Shown in pieces: positions 1 through 11,375 of a stretch of DNA of 64,000 nt (its first letter is position 1; each line of letters opens with the position of its first letter). The notes beneath the pieces are model-generated. The model saw only the letters and a program-made list of their open reading frames with translations, ran no database searches and was not told the origin of the DNA. The stretch is from Acidobacteriota bacterium. GTDB taxonomy: Bacteria; Acidobacteriota; Terriglobia; Terriglobales; Acidobacteriaceae. Location of the stretch: NCBI GenBank assembly GCA_021818105.1, contig JAKAFB010000010.1, positions 1 to 64,000 on the forward strand. The letters are read 5' to 3'. The position numbers and the translations under genes are program-made.

Positions 1-26
1 ACCCATCCCGCCAATTGCAGGTGACT

Positions 27-1277
<1,251 letters not shown>

Positions 1278-1325
1278 GCACTTTCTCTTGGCAGGTCTAG
1301 GTGGTCTGGTTCAGCCAGAGCGAGA

Positions 1326-1352
1326 AAGGCCGGGGTATCCCCGGCCTTCTTC
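1326..1352 (+). terminator. Hairpin terminator after rho
   Basis: Perfect 10-bp inverted repeat AAGGCCGGGG-TAT-CCCCGGCCTT followed by T-rich CTTC. Confidence 0.7.
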
Positions 1353-1390
1353 ATTTGCCCGATCTTTCTCCCGAATGTCATCCTCTTAGC

Positions 1391-1852
1391 ATGACGTTTC
1401 GCAAGCTTTTCCGTGTCCCGGCGCTTTTCGTCCTCGTTCTTGCGGTTCCATGCATGGCGCAGATTCAGGGATACTGGCGCGCCGCCTCTGAGACAACAGC
1501 AGCGATTACAGGAGACATTGTTCTTTCCAAAGGCAAGCTGTCGATTAACTTCAATTCATTTCCCATTGCCGAGATCCGGGAACTGAAGCCTGCGGAAATC
1601 GGCGCTGTTTTTGATGCTGATCTCAATGCGGGCGGGATCGGTACGCTCTACCGTCTCAACATCCCCGCCACACGGCGCTTCGTTCACAAGAACACTATTT
1701 GTGGGACGGAAGACACGCAATGGATGGCCGCTTATGCGGAGGGGAAGGTGCTGCGTATAGCCTTCTTTTCCGGCCCTGACGCTCCGGTCTTCACATTTGA
1801 TGCAATGCAAAACGGTACCGAGCGCTGCGCCACCTTTACCTATGTGCGCTGA
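1391..1852 (+). CDS. Small secreted hypothetical protein
   Basis: ORF with signal-peptide-like start MTFRKLFRVPALFVLVLAVPCMAQ; ATG at 1391 lies after the rho terminator. Confidence 0.6.
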   Translation: MTFRKLFRVPALFVLVLAVPCMAQIQGYWRAASETTAAITGDIVLSKGKLSINFNSFPIAEIRELKPAEIGAVFDADLNAGGIGTLYRLNIPATRRFVHKNTICGTEDTQWMAAYAEGKVLRIAFFSGPDAPVFTFDAMQNGTERCATFTYVR

Positions 1853-1974
1853 CGCTTGAGAAAGCTGAATAAATGCGCTGTCTGCCACCGGCTCTGCAAG
1901 GGGAAGAGACATTGATGGGAGCGGCTTTCTTCCCTTCCACAAACTCGGCACCGCTGGTAAGATAAAGAAGTCGT

Positions 1975-2050
1975 GGGGCTGTAGCTCAGCTGGGAGAGCG
2001 CCTCGTTCGCAACGAGGAGGCCAGCGGTTCGATCCCGCTCAGCTCCACCA
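1975..2050 (+). tRNA. tRNA-Ala(CGC)
   Basis: GGGGCTGTAGCTCAGCTGGGAGAGCGCCTCGTTCGCAACGAGG...GGTTCGATCCCGCTCAGCTCCACCA; cloverleaf, CGC anticodon, encoded CCA. Confidence 0.95.
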
Positions 2051-2281
2051 ATTCCATTTCCATCCCCCATTTCAAGGCACTGCGGTGCACGTCGGTTGCT
2101 CTCTTCTCCCGAACAGGGGCGCATGAGAGTTTGCCGCTTCTGCTGCGCCAGCCCGCCAGCCACTTGAGCGTGCGACCGTCTGGGCACCGGTGATGTACAG
2201 ACAATGGGGATATGGCTGCGATCTTTATGTGAAAAACAAGCCGGATGCCGTGTCAGGAACGCATTGAGGTTCCGGCGCTTC

Positions 2282-3406
2282 CTAGCTGAAGAGATCCTTC
2301 ATCTTGTCCAGCAAGGAAGGCGATGTGGGCTTGTTTTCCACGCTCATGGTTTCGGCCAGCTTTGCGACAAGATCACGCTGTGCGCGGTTGAGTTTCCTGG
2401 GGATCTGCACGATGACCTGCACGACGAGATCGCCGCGGCCCTTGTCATTCAGGTGTGGCACACCGCGCCCTCGAATGCGCAGCTCTTTGCCGCTTTGCGT
2501 GCCTTCAGGAATCTTAAGTGTAACTGGGCCGTCAATGGCGGGGATTTCGATCTCTGCGCCAAGCGCCGCCTGCGGGAAGCTGATGGGGATGACGCAATGC
2601 AGGTCATAACCGGATCGCTCAAAGAAGTCGTGCGGCCGGATGGAGAGCACCACATACAGATCGCCGCTGGGGCCGCCGGCACGCCCGGCATCCCCCTCTC
2701 CGCCGTAGCGGATGCGGGTTCCTTCTTCCACGCCTGCCGGAACCTTGACGTTGAGCTTGATCTCCTTGGTGACGCGCGTTTCGCCGCGGCATACGGTACA
2801 TGGGTCGGTCACAATGGAGCCCGTGCCGCCGCAGGCGCTGCAGGTGCGCGCCACAGAGAAGAAGCCCTGCTGGTAGCGAAGCTGGCCACGGCCCTGGCAT
2901 TGCGGGCACGTGCTGGGCCCTTTGCCTGAAGCGCTTCCTGTGCCATGGCAGGCCTCGCAGGACTCGCGGCGGCGGATCCGAATCTCGCGCTCGATGCCGA
3001 ACATTGCATCTTCAAATTCGATGGTCAGGTCGTAACGCAGGTCTTCCCCGCGGCGCTGGCGGCTGGCGCGCTGCTGGCCACCGCCCATGTTGAACATCTC
3101 TCCAAACAGATCGCCGAAGATGTCGCCCAGGTCCACACTGCCAGCGAAGGGTCCGCCAAAGCCGCCGCCCTGGCCAGCAGCTCCGACCCCAGCGTGCCCG
3201 TAGCGATCATAGGCAGCACGCTTTTCTGCATCGCTCAGCACCTGATAGGCTTCGCTGGCTTCCTTGAACTTTTCTTCCGCCGCGTGGTCCCCGGGATTGC
3301 GGTCAGGATGATACTTCATCGCCAGCTTGCGATAGGCGCTTTTCAGTTCCTGGTCACTGGCATCACGAGAAACGCCCAGTACCTCATAGTAGTCAGCTTT
3401 GCTCAC
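2282..3406 (-). CDS. dnaJ: Molecular chaperone DnaJ
   Basis: J domain with HPD (YHPDRNPGD), G/F region, four CxxCxGxG repeats. Confidence 0.97.
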   Translation of the reverse strand: MSKADYYEVLGVSRDASDQELKSAYRKLAMKYHPDRNPGDHAAEEKFKEASEAYQVLSDAEKRAAYDRYGHAGVGAAGQGGGFGGPFAGSVDLGDIFGDLFGEMFNMGGGQQRASRQRRGEDLRYDLTIEFEDAMFGIEREIRIRRRESCEACHGTGSASGKGPSTCPQCQGRGQLRYQQGFFSVARTCSACGGTGSIVTDPCTVCRGETRVTKEIKLNVKVPAGVEEGTRIRYGGEGDAGRAGGPSGDLYVVLSIRPHDFFERSGYDLHCVIPISFPQAALGAEIEIPAIDGPVTLKIPEGTQSGKELRIRGRGVPHLNDKGRGDLVVQVIVQIPRKLNRAQRDLVAKLAETMSVENKPTSPSLLDKMKDLFS

Positions 3407-3415
3407 GTCGGATGT

Positions 3416-4045
3416 CTACTCGCTCGTCTGTTTCGGGTTGGAGGCTACGCGCACAAGCGCCGGGCGCAGCAGACGCTCACGCATCCGGTAGCCGCGACGC
3501 ACTTCTTCCGCAACGTGCTGGTCGGGCAGGTCATCGCGCTCCACTGTACCCAACGCCTCGTGGTGCCGCGGGTCAAACGCCTCGCCCACGGCGGGTATGG
3601 GATTCACCTGCAACTGACGGAGCACATCCTCCATCTGCTTGACAATTAATTCCACGCCGGAGCGCAACTGTTCCGCTGACCCAGTGGACTTGAGAGCCAG
3701 CTCAAAATTGTCCAGCACTGGCAGAAACAGCTCAACGACGCTGCCGGTGGCAAACTCGCGGTAGTCGGCGCGCTCGCGCTCAGCGCGCTTGCGGGCGTTC
3801 TCGAACTCTGCCTGCATGCGGGCCAGGCGTTCCAAAAGCTGATCGCGTTCGGACTTTACCTTTTCCAACTCCGCCTTCAGTTGTTCAAATTCTTCCTGGT
3901 TGACCGGTGCAACTGCTGTCTCCGCCGCGGCTTCCGGCTGCGCATCGGAGGCGGAAGCGGCTTCCTTGGCCGCGGCCTCCTGCGCCGTCAACTCTGTTTC
4001 CTGTTCTGGCATACTCTTACGCGTTCTCCGAAAAATCTTTGCCAT
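3416..4045 (-). CDS. grpE: Nucleotide exchange factor GrpE
   Basis: Coiled-coil N-terminus then RMQAEFENARKRAERE...LPVLDNFELAL; adjacent to dnaJ. Confidence 0.95.
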   Translation of the reverse strand: MAKIFRRTRKSMPEQETELTAQEAAAKEAASASDAQPEAAAETAVAPVNQEEFEQLKAELEKVKSERDQLLERLARMQAEFENARKRAERERADYREFATGSVVELFLPVLDNFELALKSTGSAEQLRSGVELIVKQMEDVLRQLQVNPIPAVGEAFDPRHHEALGTVERDDLPDQHVAEEVRRGYRMRERLLRPALVRVASNPKQTSE

Positions 4046-4125
4046 CTTTATCCATGATAAATTCAGTCGCAGTTACGCGCTCGCCGTGAAGCTGGAACGG
4101 GAGCTGCGCAATGCCTGCGGCTTGA

Positions 4126-5292
4126 TTACCTTACCACGCTTCCGCCCGTGCGGAATGCCTCGGGCTTTGCCTTTTCGGCTGGCGTATCGAGCAGTCGCTC
4201 GGAGAGCTGGGCAATGTAGCGCACCGCATGGATCATCTCCTGATATTGGATGCGCGTGGGCGCGATAAGTGCCACGGTTCCCAAGTTTGCTCCACCCAGG
4301 CGGGCGGGAGCGCCAATCAACACCAGGTCCTGCATGGCAGGCGAGGTTTCGTCCAGCCCAACCACCACGCGGACTTCCTGCTTGCGGCCGTCCACATAAG
4401 CGGTCAGCAGGTCGATGAGCCGCTGCTTGGCCTCCAAGGCCAACAGCATTTGGCGCAGCCGTTCGCGGTCAACTTCAGCAGCAATCAGATTGGCCATGCC
4501 TTCCACGTAGATGGCGGGTCCAGTCTCATGGACGGCAAGTGCGCCTTTGCGGCACAGTTCTTCAACGGATGCCAGCATCTGGTCGTAGGCGGCTTGTTCG
4601 GCTTTCATGCGACGAGCCACCTCGGCACGGATACGCTCGATGGGCCAGCCCCGGAAGTTTTCATTCAGATAGCGAGCGGCAGTCTCAAGCTCCACGGGGG
4701 TAAGTTCGTGGTCCAGATTGAGCACGCGATCCTGTACTGCGCCTACTTGTGTCACCAGGACAGCCAGAACTCGTCCAGATGTAAGCCGCGTAAAATGAAT
4801 ATGTTCCAGAACCTGCTCGGCCGTCGAGTTGGCCAGAGCGACACCGAGGCCGCTGGAGACAAGTGCGAGCACGTGCGAAGTGCGTTCGAGGTATTCGCTG
4901 CCGGTGGTAACCCCGCTGAAGCCTTCTTCAATCTGGCCACGGCGGGCTTCGCTCAGCGGCGATCCCTCCTGCGTGGCTGTCATGCCAAGGACAGGCGTAC
5001 CGCCACGGGCAATCTGTGCAATTTGCGCCTCGGGACGGGTAATCTGCTCCACATAATGGCGAAAGGCAGCGGCGGTGGGCACGCGACCGGCGGAGGTGTG
5101 CGGCTGCTCCAGCAGACCGGCCTCGCCCAGAGAAGCCATGACGTGGCGGATGGTTGCGGAACTGAGGCCGTCGCGGTTTTCAAAAAAATGCGCCACGGCC
5201 TGCGAAGCCACCGGCTCGCCGGTAGCGATGTAGAGCTCGATAATGGCGGTAAGCACCAGTCGCTCACGCGGACTGACACGCACATCCGGCAT
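4126..5292 (-). CDS. hrcA: Heat-inducible transcription repressor HrcA
   Basis: SPRERLVLTAIIELYIATGEPVASQ...SSATIRHVMASLGEAGLLEQPHTSAGRVPT. Confidence 0.95.
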   Translation of the reverse strand: MPDVRVSPRERLVLTAIIELYIATGEPVASQAVAHFFENRDGLSSATIRHVMASLGEAGLLEQPHTSAGRVPTAAAFRHYVEQITRPEAQIAQIARGGTPVLGMTATQEGSPLSEARRGQIEEGFSGVTTGSEYLERTSHVLALVSSGLGVALANSTAEQVLEHIHFTRLTSGRVLAVLVTQVGAVQDRVLNLDHELTPVELETAARYLNENFRGWPIERIRAEVARRMKAEQAAYDQMLASVEELCRKGALAVHETGPAIYVEGMANLIAAEVDRERLRQMLLALEAKQRLIDLLTAYVDGRKQEVRVVVGLDETSPAMQDLVLIGAPARLGGANLGTVALIAPTRIQYQEMIHAVRYIAQLSERLLDTPAEKAKPEAFRTGGSVVR

Positions 5293-5417
5293 CTTATCTG
5301 CTCCCTTTGGGCCGGGTCCCGGCCCGCATGGCCGTTCAATCCGGCACAACTGTGATGTAGCTAAGCGCCTGCCAGATAGACGTTTAGCCGCAAATACCGT
5401 GCGGAATCCCTACAAAA

Positions 5418-5447
5418 ATCATAGGAATCCGCTGAGCACGCTGTCAA
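5418..5447 (-). promoter_or_regulatory. Sigma-70-like promoter upstream of hrcA
   Basis: Minus strand TTGACA-18 nt-TATGAT. Confidence 0.55.
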
Positions 5448-5462
5448 GGCAGATGGCCGCGT

Positions 5463-6572
5463 CTAGGGCTGGTTATAGTAGCCCGTGGTTGTCCGTACGG
5501 TCACATCCGGCCTGTCAACCTTGATTTGGAGCTGATGGTACTCGTCGGTGTGCAGGGCCTTGGGCGGATCAAACGTGAGTGTGTAGAACGTATTTGCATC
5601 CTCGAGACAGCGGTTGAGCTGTGCAGCCAAATCGTTGTCCGGGCCAAGAATCAGGCCGCCGGTTTGCACGACGAGCACCTTGAGCGCGAGATTCCCTGTA
5701 TCGGCCGTCCGCGCAGACGTTACTCCTTTAAGATAGGCCCGGTAGACGAAATCGCGACTCAGGCTGTCCGCGTTCATGTTTGCCGGCTGCACGCTGTAGA
5801 GCACGATGTGCGCCTCCCTGAGCCAAGTGGAAAGATCGACGATGGAGCGAAAGTAGAGCCGCTGGTCCCTTTCAGAGAAGTAGTCGTTGGCGGCGCTTTC
5901 CAGCATGGGCCAGCCTGGGCCGACCCAGATCAGCAACTTCCGGCCGGGTTTCTTGCCCTCGTTTATGGCGATGTTCCCCAATTGCCTGACCGAGAGTTGC
6001 AGCCGCTCCAGCGCCCCGGCCGCGCCTTGGGCGGCATCGAGCACGCGCAGGCTGCCGTTGAGGTTCCCCACAAGGTCGGCCAATGCGTTACCGTCGTTGG
6101 TGGGCCGGGGAAGGGCGTGCAATCCGCTGTCATTAAAGACAATCAGCGATGTGGGTTGCGCCAGGTGGCCATTATTTTGGCGCAGAAACTGGTCCACCTC
6201 CTTGCGCACAAACGCCACCTGTTGAAAGGGCAGGTTGACCATGTCCATCACCAGGATGACTTCAACGGGCTGGTTGGGTTTGATCAGCGTGCCATCATAG
6301 GAGCGGAAGGACTGGATTTTACCGGGCTTGCTGTTGTCGAGCAGAGTAAAGTCCCAGGGTTGCAGGCCCGCAACTGGTTTTCTCTGTGCGTTTGTGACCA
6401 CCGCGTCAATCCTGATTCTTCCGTCGCGGATGATCAGCACGCCGGGCTGTGCGGTTGGCCTCTGATGAAGGAGCGGGTCCTTCGGTTCCGGATCCTGCCG
6501 AGTGGGCGGTTGTGTGTAGGCGAGGCAAGAGATGGGCAACAGGCCAAGGCATAGCGAAATCAGTCTTTGCAT
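5463..6572 (-). CDS. VWFA-related Acidobacterial domain protein (secreted)
   Basis: RIRIDAVVTNAQRKPVAGLQPWDFTLLDN and VEVILVMDMVN typical of this family; signal peptide MQRLISLCLGLLPISCLA. Confidence 0.75.
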   Translation of the reverse strand: MQRLISLCLGLLPISCLAYTQPPTRQDPEPKDPLLHQRPTAQPGVLIIRDGRIRIDAVVTNAQRKPVAGLQPWDFTLLDNSKPGKIQSFRSYDGTLIKPNQPVEVILVMDMVNLPFQQVAFVRKEVDQFLRQNNGHLAQPTSLIVFNDSGLHALPRPTNDGNALADLVGNLNGSLRVLDAAQGAAGALERLQLSVRQLGNIAINEGKKPGRKLLIWVGPGWPMLESAANDYFSERDQRLYFRSIVDLSTWLREAHIVLYSVQPANMNADSLSRDFVYRAYLKGVTSARTADTGNLALKVLVVQTGGLILGPDNDLAAQLNRCLEDANTFYTLTFDPPKALHTDEYHQLQIKVDRPDVTVRTTTGYYNQP

Positions 6573-6691
6573 TGATTCCAACTTCCTAAAGGGCCCTATC
6601 TGCCTGTTGAGTGTGCCATAGCGTAAATATGGGTCTTCGCTTGACCCATGGCTTATAGTATGAAGCCAAGGGAGCAAAGGATGTTGCCTCA

Positions 6692-7636
6692 ATGAGACAC
6701 CGGGCCGCGCGGTTCGCATGGATCTTGTTGGCGCTGGCGGTTTGCCTGCCCCAGCCGGCAAGGCCGCAATCCGTCGTTGCAGGCGCAGAGCAGACAGAAG
6801 CATGGCGGCAGCAGGTGGAGGCCTGGCGCGCGCACTACGAGCGCGAGATCTCCGCGCCGGATGGCTGGTTGACGCTGATTGGTCTGGAGTGGCTGAAGCC
6901 CGGGGTCAACAGCTTCGGGTCGGCGGAGGGCAACACGGTACTGCTTCATGCACAGGTGCCCGCACACATGGGGATGCTGACGGTGATGGGCAAGACGGTT
7001 CAACTGCTCGCGCCTGCGGGTGGCTTTCCGGCGGACATGCAGGTGGATGGAAAGCCGGCGCTTGAAGGCGTCCTGCGCGTGAGTAATGCGAATCCGTCAA
7101 CAATTGCCTGGAAGGGCCTGACGCTTGTGGTTCTGGCCCGCGGCGACCGATTTGTTTTGCGCATTAAGGACGCTGATGCGCCGACGCGCACAGCATTTCA
7201 TGGTCTCCACTGGTACGCGCCCGACCCGCGCTATCGGGTGACCGCCCGCTGGATTCCCTACAAGCCGCCGCAAATCGAGCCGATTCCCACAGTGCTTGGC
7301 ACGACGCTCAATATGACGGCACCCGGCGTGGCGGAGTTCCTGTTGAATGGCAATGTGGTGCTATTGGAGCCTGTGCTCGAAGGCAGTGATAAGAGCAAGC
7401 TTTTCTTCATTCTGCGCGACACCACCAGCAAGACAACAACGTATGGAGGCGGACGCTTCTTGACCACTGGCCTGCCCGACCACGGACTGGACCAGCCGGG
7501 CAGCCTGACGCTCGACTTCAATGAGCTGTACAACCCGCCCTGCGCGTATACCCCCTATGCCACCTGCCCGCTACCGCCGCATAAGAATGACCTGCCTGTG
7601 CCGATTGAAGCGGGCGAGCAGCGCTACCTGCCGTAG
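6692..7636 (+). CDS. DUF1684 domain-containing secreted protein
   Basis: WRAHYEREISAPDGWLTLIGLEWLKPGVNSFGS and C-terminal LDFNELYNPPCAYTPYATCPLPP. Confidence 0.8.
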   Translation: MRHRAARFAWILLALAVCLPQPARPQSVVAGAEQTEAWRQQVEAWRAHYEREISAPDGWLTLIGLEWLKPGVNSFGSAEGNTVLLHAQVPAHMGMLTVMGKTVQLLAPAGGFPADMQVDGKPALEGVLRVSNANPSTIAWKGLTLVVLARGDRFVLRIKDADAPTRTAFHGLHWYAPDPRYRVTARWIPYKPPQIEPIPTVLGTTLNMTAPGVAEFLLNGNVVLLEPVLEGSDKSKLFFILRDTTSKTTTYGGGRFLTTGLPDHGLDQPGSLTLDFNELYNPPCAYTPYATCPLPPHKNDLPVPIEAGEQRYLP

Positions 7637-7648
7637 TTGCCGCAGAGA

Positions 7649-8209
7649 CTAGCTCGGCGGGGTTGGTGCGGGTTGTTCCGTGGGTGCGACCAAGGCTGGA
7701 GAAGGCAGCACTGGGAGCAAGACATCCTCAGCCACGCTTGCCTGCACTGTTGTGCCCTCCTTGATGACTCCAGTTCCGGATTCCAAGGCAATCAGCAATC
7801 CGGTAAGGCCAAAGAATATGGTGCTTGCGACAGCGGTGCCTTTGTCCACTTTGCCCTTATCCGAGTGCATCCCGCTCAGCGCGATGCGGCGCTCGCCGAG
7901 GCGAATGTAATCCACCTGCAGAACAACTTTGTGCGGGTTGTCTCTACCACCTTCCTTTGCCTTTCCGACGCGAACCGTGCCGAGCACGCGCGTATTTTGG
8001 GGCACCACCAGTGCTGCGCCAACAAAGACGTCTTCGGCAACCAGCAGCTCAACGCGCTCGCCGACATAGGCGTGCTTGGAAGTAAGCGTCTGCGCCATCT
8101 TCAGATCAATTGCGGTTCCCTTCGGCAAAGTCACGAATTCCTCTGACGTCTGCGCTCTGGCGCTTCCACTGAGCAGCATGAGAAGACAAAGAGCGAGGAA
8201 AGTGCTCAT
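7649..8209 (-). CDS. Secreted hypothetical protein
   Basis: ORF with signal peptide MSTFLALCLLMLLSGSARA; overlaps next ORF by ATGA. Confidence 0.55.
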   Translation of the reverse strand: MSTFLALCLLMLLSGSARAQTSEEFVTLPKGTAIDLKMAQTLTSKHAYVGERVELLVAEDVFVGAALVVPQNTRVLGTVRVGKAKEGGRDNPHKVVLQVDYIRLGERRIALSGMHSDKGKVDKGTAVASTIFFGLTGLLIALESGTGVIKEGTTVQASVAEDVLLPVLPSPALVAPTEQPAPTPPS

Positions 8210-8772
8210 GGTTCCACTTCCTTGTCTTTTGGTGCTGGTTTCGGTTCTCCGCCCGCCGAGTTGGCAACAGGCAATCCGGGGCCACCGAGGCGCTTTTCGA
8301 GGTCCTTCTCAATCCGCTCCAGAGACTTCTTGTAGCCCCCTTTGCCTGTGAGTGACCCGGCATCCGATGCTTCCTCGGTCCACAGCAGCTTCCCGTCCAG
8401 GTCATAGGACTGAAGGGTCACTTTGATCCATTTGGTGAAAGGGCGATCCACGGTGACGAATAGGAGGGAAGTGGCCCTGACCTGCCGTGCGATGTTCAAC
8501 ATGCTGCCCACCGACATGGGCGACTCCGTTTCAATGGTTCCGCGTTCCGGGTCAACCTTGATCGGCACGTTCTTCTCCTGCAGAAAGGCCTTTAGGTCCG
8601 TGGCGAACCCATGAAAAACCTCCGGCTTGGAATAGCGCACGTGCGCTGGGGTGCGGAAGACGACCAGATAAACGGATGGTTGAGGGGTTGGGGGATGCGA
8701 TTCCTGCTGTGCGCTTAGAGTCGCGGCGAGCGGAAGCAACAGCATAAACAGCGCAATCTTATGCAGATACAT
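8206..8772 (-). CDS. Secreted hypothetical protein
   Basis: ORF with signal peptide MYLHKIALFMLLLPLAATLSAQ; translationally coupled to 7649..8209. Confidence 0.55.
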   Translation of the reverse strand: MYLHKIALFMLLLPLAATLSAQQESHPPTPQPSVYLVVFRTPAHVRYSKPEVFHGFATDLKAFLQEKNVPIKVDPERGTIETESPMSVGSMLNIARQVRATSLLFVTVDRPFTKWIKVTLQSYDLDGKLLWTEEASDAGSLTGKGGYKKSLERIEKDLEKRLGGPGLPVANSAGGEPKPAPKDKEVEP

Positions 8773-8985
8773 AAGATGCCTCCTCAAGCTTCGAGCGCAT
8801 AGTAGGGCTATTCAGTGCTGAGAGGCAATGTCCTGTGTCACAGCCTCGCGTATGCCCGATGAGCGCAGGCGCTTGCTCTGCTCCCCGTTTGCGCAACAAA
8901 CTGATAAATTTTAAGGAGGGGGCAAATCGATCTCTTCTGCCGCGGCCGTTCCCCGGGTCGAGACGTACACCGCCAGGAAAGTGCC

Positions 8986-10050
8986 ATGTTTCACACAACA
9001 GAAGACTTACGCATCCAGTGGACCAAGGTTGTTCTTCCGCCCGTATTTCTTGAGGAAGAGCTGCCGATATCTGAGGCATCTTCAACAACCATCTTCAATG
9101 CCCGCAAGGAGATCACGGATATCCTGAACGGGGATGACGCGCGACTGCTGGTGCTGGCGGGCCCGTGTTCGATCCATGACCCAAAGGCCGCCCGCGAGTA
9201 TGCCGCTCTGCTGAAGGGTGCAATCGACGAATTCGCCGACGACCTGCGGATCGTCATGCGAGTGTACTTTGAGAAGCCGCGTACCACGATTGGCTGGAAG
9301 GGGCTGATCAACGACCCGTATCTCGACCAGTCCTACAAGATCAACGACGGACTGCGATTGGCGCGGCACCTTCTGCTGGACCTGACGGAGATGGGCGTCC
9401 CTGCGGGTACGGAATTTCTTGACATGATCTCGCCGCAGTACATTGCGGGCCTGGTGGCGTGGGGCGCGATTGGGGCGCGTACGACAGAGAGCCAGGTGCA
9501 TCGCCAACTGGTGTCGGGTGTCTCCTGCCCAGTGGGATTCAAGAATGCGACATCGGGCGACGTGCAGGTGGCGATTGACGCGATTCTTTCAGCCGCGCAT
9601 GCGCACACATTTCTGGGCCACACGAAGCAGGGCCAGTCAGCCATCTTTGTGACGCGCGGTAATCCGGACTGCCACATCATTCTACGAGGCGGCAGGAAGC
9701 TGGTGAATTACACGGCGGAGAGCGTGGAGCAGACGGCAGCGGCGATGGAGAAGGCCGGCGTTAAGCCACGCATCATGATCGACTGCAGCCACGCCAACAG
9801 CAACAAGGATTACACACGGCAAGGCGCAGTGTGCCGCGATGTGGCTGGGCAGGTTGCCGCGGGTGACAAGCGCATTATCGGCGTGATGCTGGAGAGCAAT
9901 CTGGTGGCAGGTGCGCAGCAACTGGAGCCGGGTAAGCCGCTGGTTTACGGGCAGAGCATCACGGACGCCTGCATTAACTGGGCGGAGACGCACACGCTGC
10001 TGAAGGAACTGGCGGCGGCGAGCCGCGCACGCCGTAAGACCGGCAAGTAG
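8986..10050 (+). CDS. 3-deoxy-7-phosphoheptulonate synthase, class I (AroG/AroF type)
   Basis: LAGPCSIHDPKAAREYA, KPRTTIGWKGLINDPYLD, GANSNKDY-like DCSHANSNKDY motifs. Confidence 0.95.
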   Translation: MFHTTEDLRIQWTKVVLPPVFLEEELPISEASSTTIFNARKEITDILNGDDARLLVLAGPCSIHDPKAAREYAALLKGAIDEFADDLRIVMRVYFEKPRTTIGWKGLINDPYLDQSYKINDGLRLARHLLLDLTEMGVPAGTEFLDMISPQYIAGLVAWGAIGARTTESQVHRQLVSGVSCPVGFKNATSGDVQVAIDAILSAAHAHTFLGHTKQGQSAIFVTRGNPDCHIILRGGRKLVNYTAESVEQTAAAMEKAGVKPRIMIDCSHANSNKDYTRQGAVCRDVAGQVAAGDKRIIGVMLESNLVAGAQQLEPGKPLVYGQSITDACINWAETHTLLKELAAASRARRKTGK

Positions 10051-10070
10051 TTTTCGCAAGGAAAGAACGA

Positions 10071-10124
10071 AGGCTGCTCCGGACCACGTATGCGAGAACA
10101 GTAACGCGTGATCCGAAGCAGCCG
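10071..10124. terminator. Bidirectional terminator-like inverted repeat between convergent genes
   Basis: ggctgctccggaccacg ... cgtgatccgaagcagcc imperfect hairpin. Confidence 0.5.
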
Positions 10125-10136
10125 GACTCTTAGTGC

Positions 10137-11180
10137 TCAGGCGTGCCCCATCACAATCGTGTGGGGACTCATCGGGATCGGGTGTCCCGAAACATTGTGG
10201 AAGCCCGCCTCGCTGTACATCGCGCTCAGCTCGCTCAGCGTGTAGGCGTCGCCGGCCGGTGTTGAAGCCAGCATCGTCATGCTGAAGGCCGCAGGCATGG
10301 GTGGGGAGACGCGGTCTTCATTCGGCACAAATTCCAATGTTGCCGCCCGCCCGCCAGGTTTGAGTGAACCGTGCACTTTGCGCAGCAGGCCTACACAGGT
10401 GGGCTTGTCAAAGTGGTGCAGAAAATTCGTGAGGAGCACGGCATCGTAGGGGCCTCCGAAGTCCACCTCGAAGGCGCTGCCCGGCAGCATGTCGTAACGT
10501 TCATGCACGCCGGCCCTGCGCGCGTTGTCTAGCGCCACGCGCAGCACGGGCGCCCAATCCAAGCCGGTGACGTGCGCCTGCGGATTTTGTTTGGCGATCT
10601 CAATGCCAAACAGGCCGTGCCCGGCTGCGATATCGAGCACGCGCATCGGGCCATTGTGACCGTCGAGCACCACTTTGCCCAGAGGGCCGGTCATGGGTGC
10701 CATCATCGGTGCCATGGTTTCGGCAAACTGCACCCAGATGGGATTGTCCGGTTCCACACTGCCATCGCCGGGCAGGCTGGTGCGGCCGACTCGGACGATC
10801 TCCGCCAGGTTGTCGTAGGGCTCTCGCATGGCTGGATTCGCGAGAAACTGTGCGATGGAGGCCAGGGAGGCCGGTGAGCGGGGGTCAAGGAAGGCGGCGC
10901 TGGTTGGCGTGTGCCGATAGTGTCCGTTCTCCTTTGCCAGCACACCATTGATGGTTAAGAAGTCGCATAGAATGCGAATACCGCGCTCAGATGCCTTGCA
11001 GTGGCGTGCGATGGATGCCGCGTCGCCCGGCCCATCGCCCACGGCTGTAAACACATCGAGATCAATGGCTGCCTTGAGCGCCGCAGTGCGCTGATGCGCC
11101 TGCAACATGTCAAATACAAGCCCCGGGGTGAGTGGGCCTTCTGCGGAATTCCCTGCTTGCATGGGTTGCCTCACTTTCAC
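10137..11180 (-). CDS. SAM-dependent O-methyltransferase family 2
   Basis: MRVLDIAAGHGLFGIEIAKQNP motif I; N-terminal dimerisation wHTH. Confidence 0.8.
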   Translation of the reverse strand: MKVRQPMQAGNSAEGPLTPGLVFDMLQAHQRTAALKAAIDLDVFTAVGDGPGDAASIARHCKASERGIRILCDFLTINGVLAKENGHYRHTPTSAAFLDPRSPASLASIAQFLANPAMREPYDNLAEIVRVGRTSLPGDGSVEPDNPIWVQFAETMAPMMAPMTGPLGKVVLDGHNGPMRVLDIAAGHGLFGIEIAKQNPQAHVTGLDWAPVLRVALDNARRAGVHERYDMLPGSAFEVDFGGPYDAVLLTNFLHHFDKPTCVGLLRKVHGSLKPGGRAATLEFVPNEDRVSPPMPAAFSMTMLASTPAGDAYTLSELSAMYSEAGFHNVSGHPIPMSPHTIVMGHA

Positions 11181-11236
11181 AGTGCCCCAGATCTTGATAG
11201 GGGAATCTCCGGGGCAAACTCAGGAAGTGTAGCACC

Positions 11237-11251
11237 TGTAAATGATTCTCA
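11237..11251 (-). promoter_or_regulatory. Candidate Fur box
   Basis: Minus strand TGAGAATCATTTACA, close to 7-1-7 consensus TGATAATNATTATCA; about 57 bp upstream of the methyltransferase ORF start. Confidence 0.4.
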
Positions 11252-11375
11252 TGCAAGTTTTCACCGTCGCTTCTAAAGATTGTGACTGACTACCAGGATC
11301 GAAGTTGGGGACGGCGGTTGCCGGGGCTTAAACCCGCTATCATGGTTGCCAGTGCGGATTGAGGCGGACGCGGCC

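Noticed and set aside
4228-5355. 375-aa plus-strand ORF opposite hrcA
   Set aside because: Mirror-frame ORF of hrcA; no domain signature.
5526-6554. 342-aa plus-strand ORF opposite the VWFA-related gene
   Set aside because: Antisense shadow; composition typical of reverse-complement codon bias.
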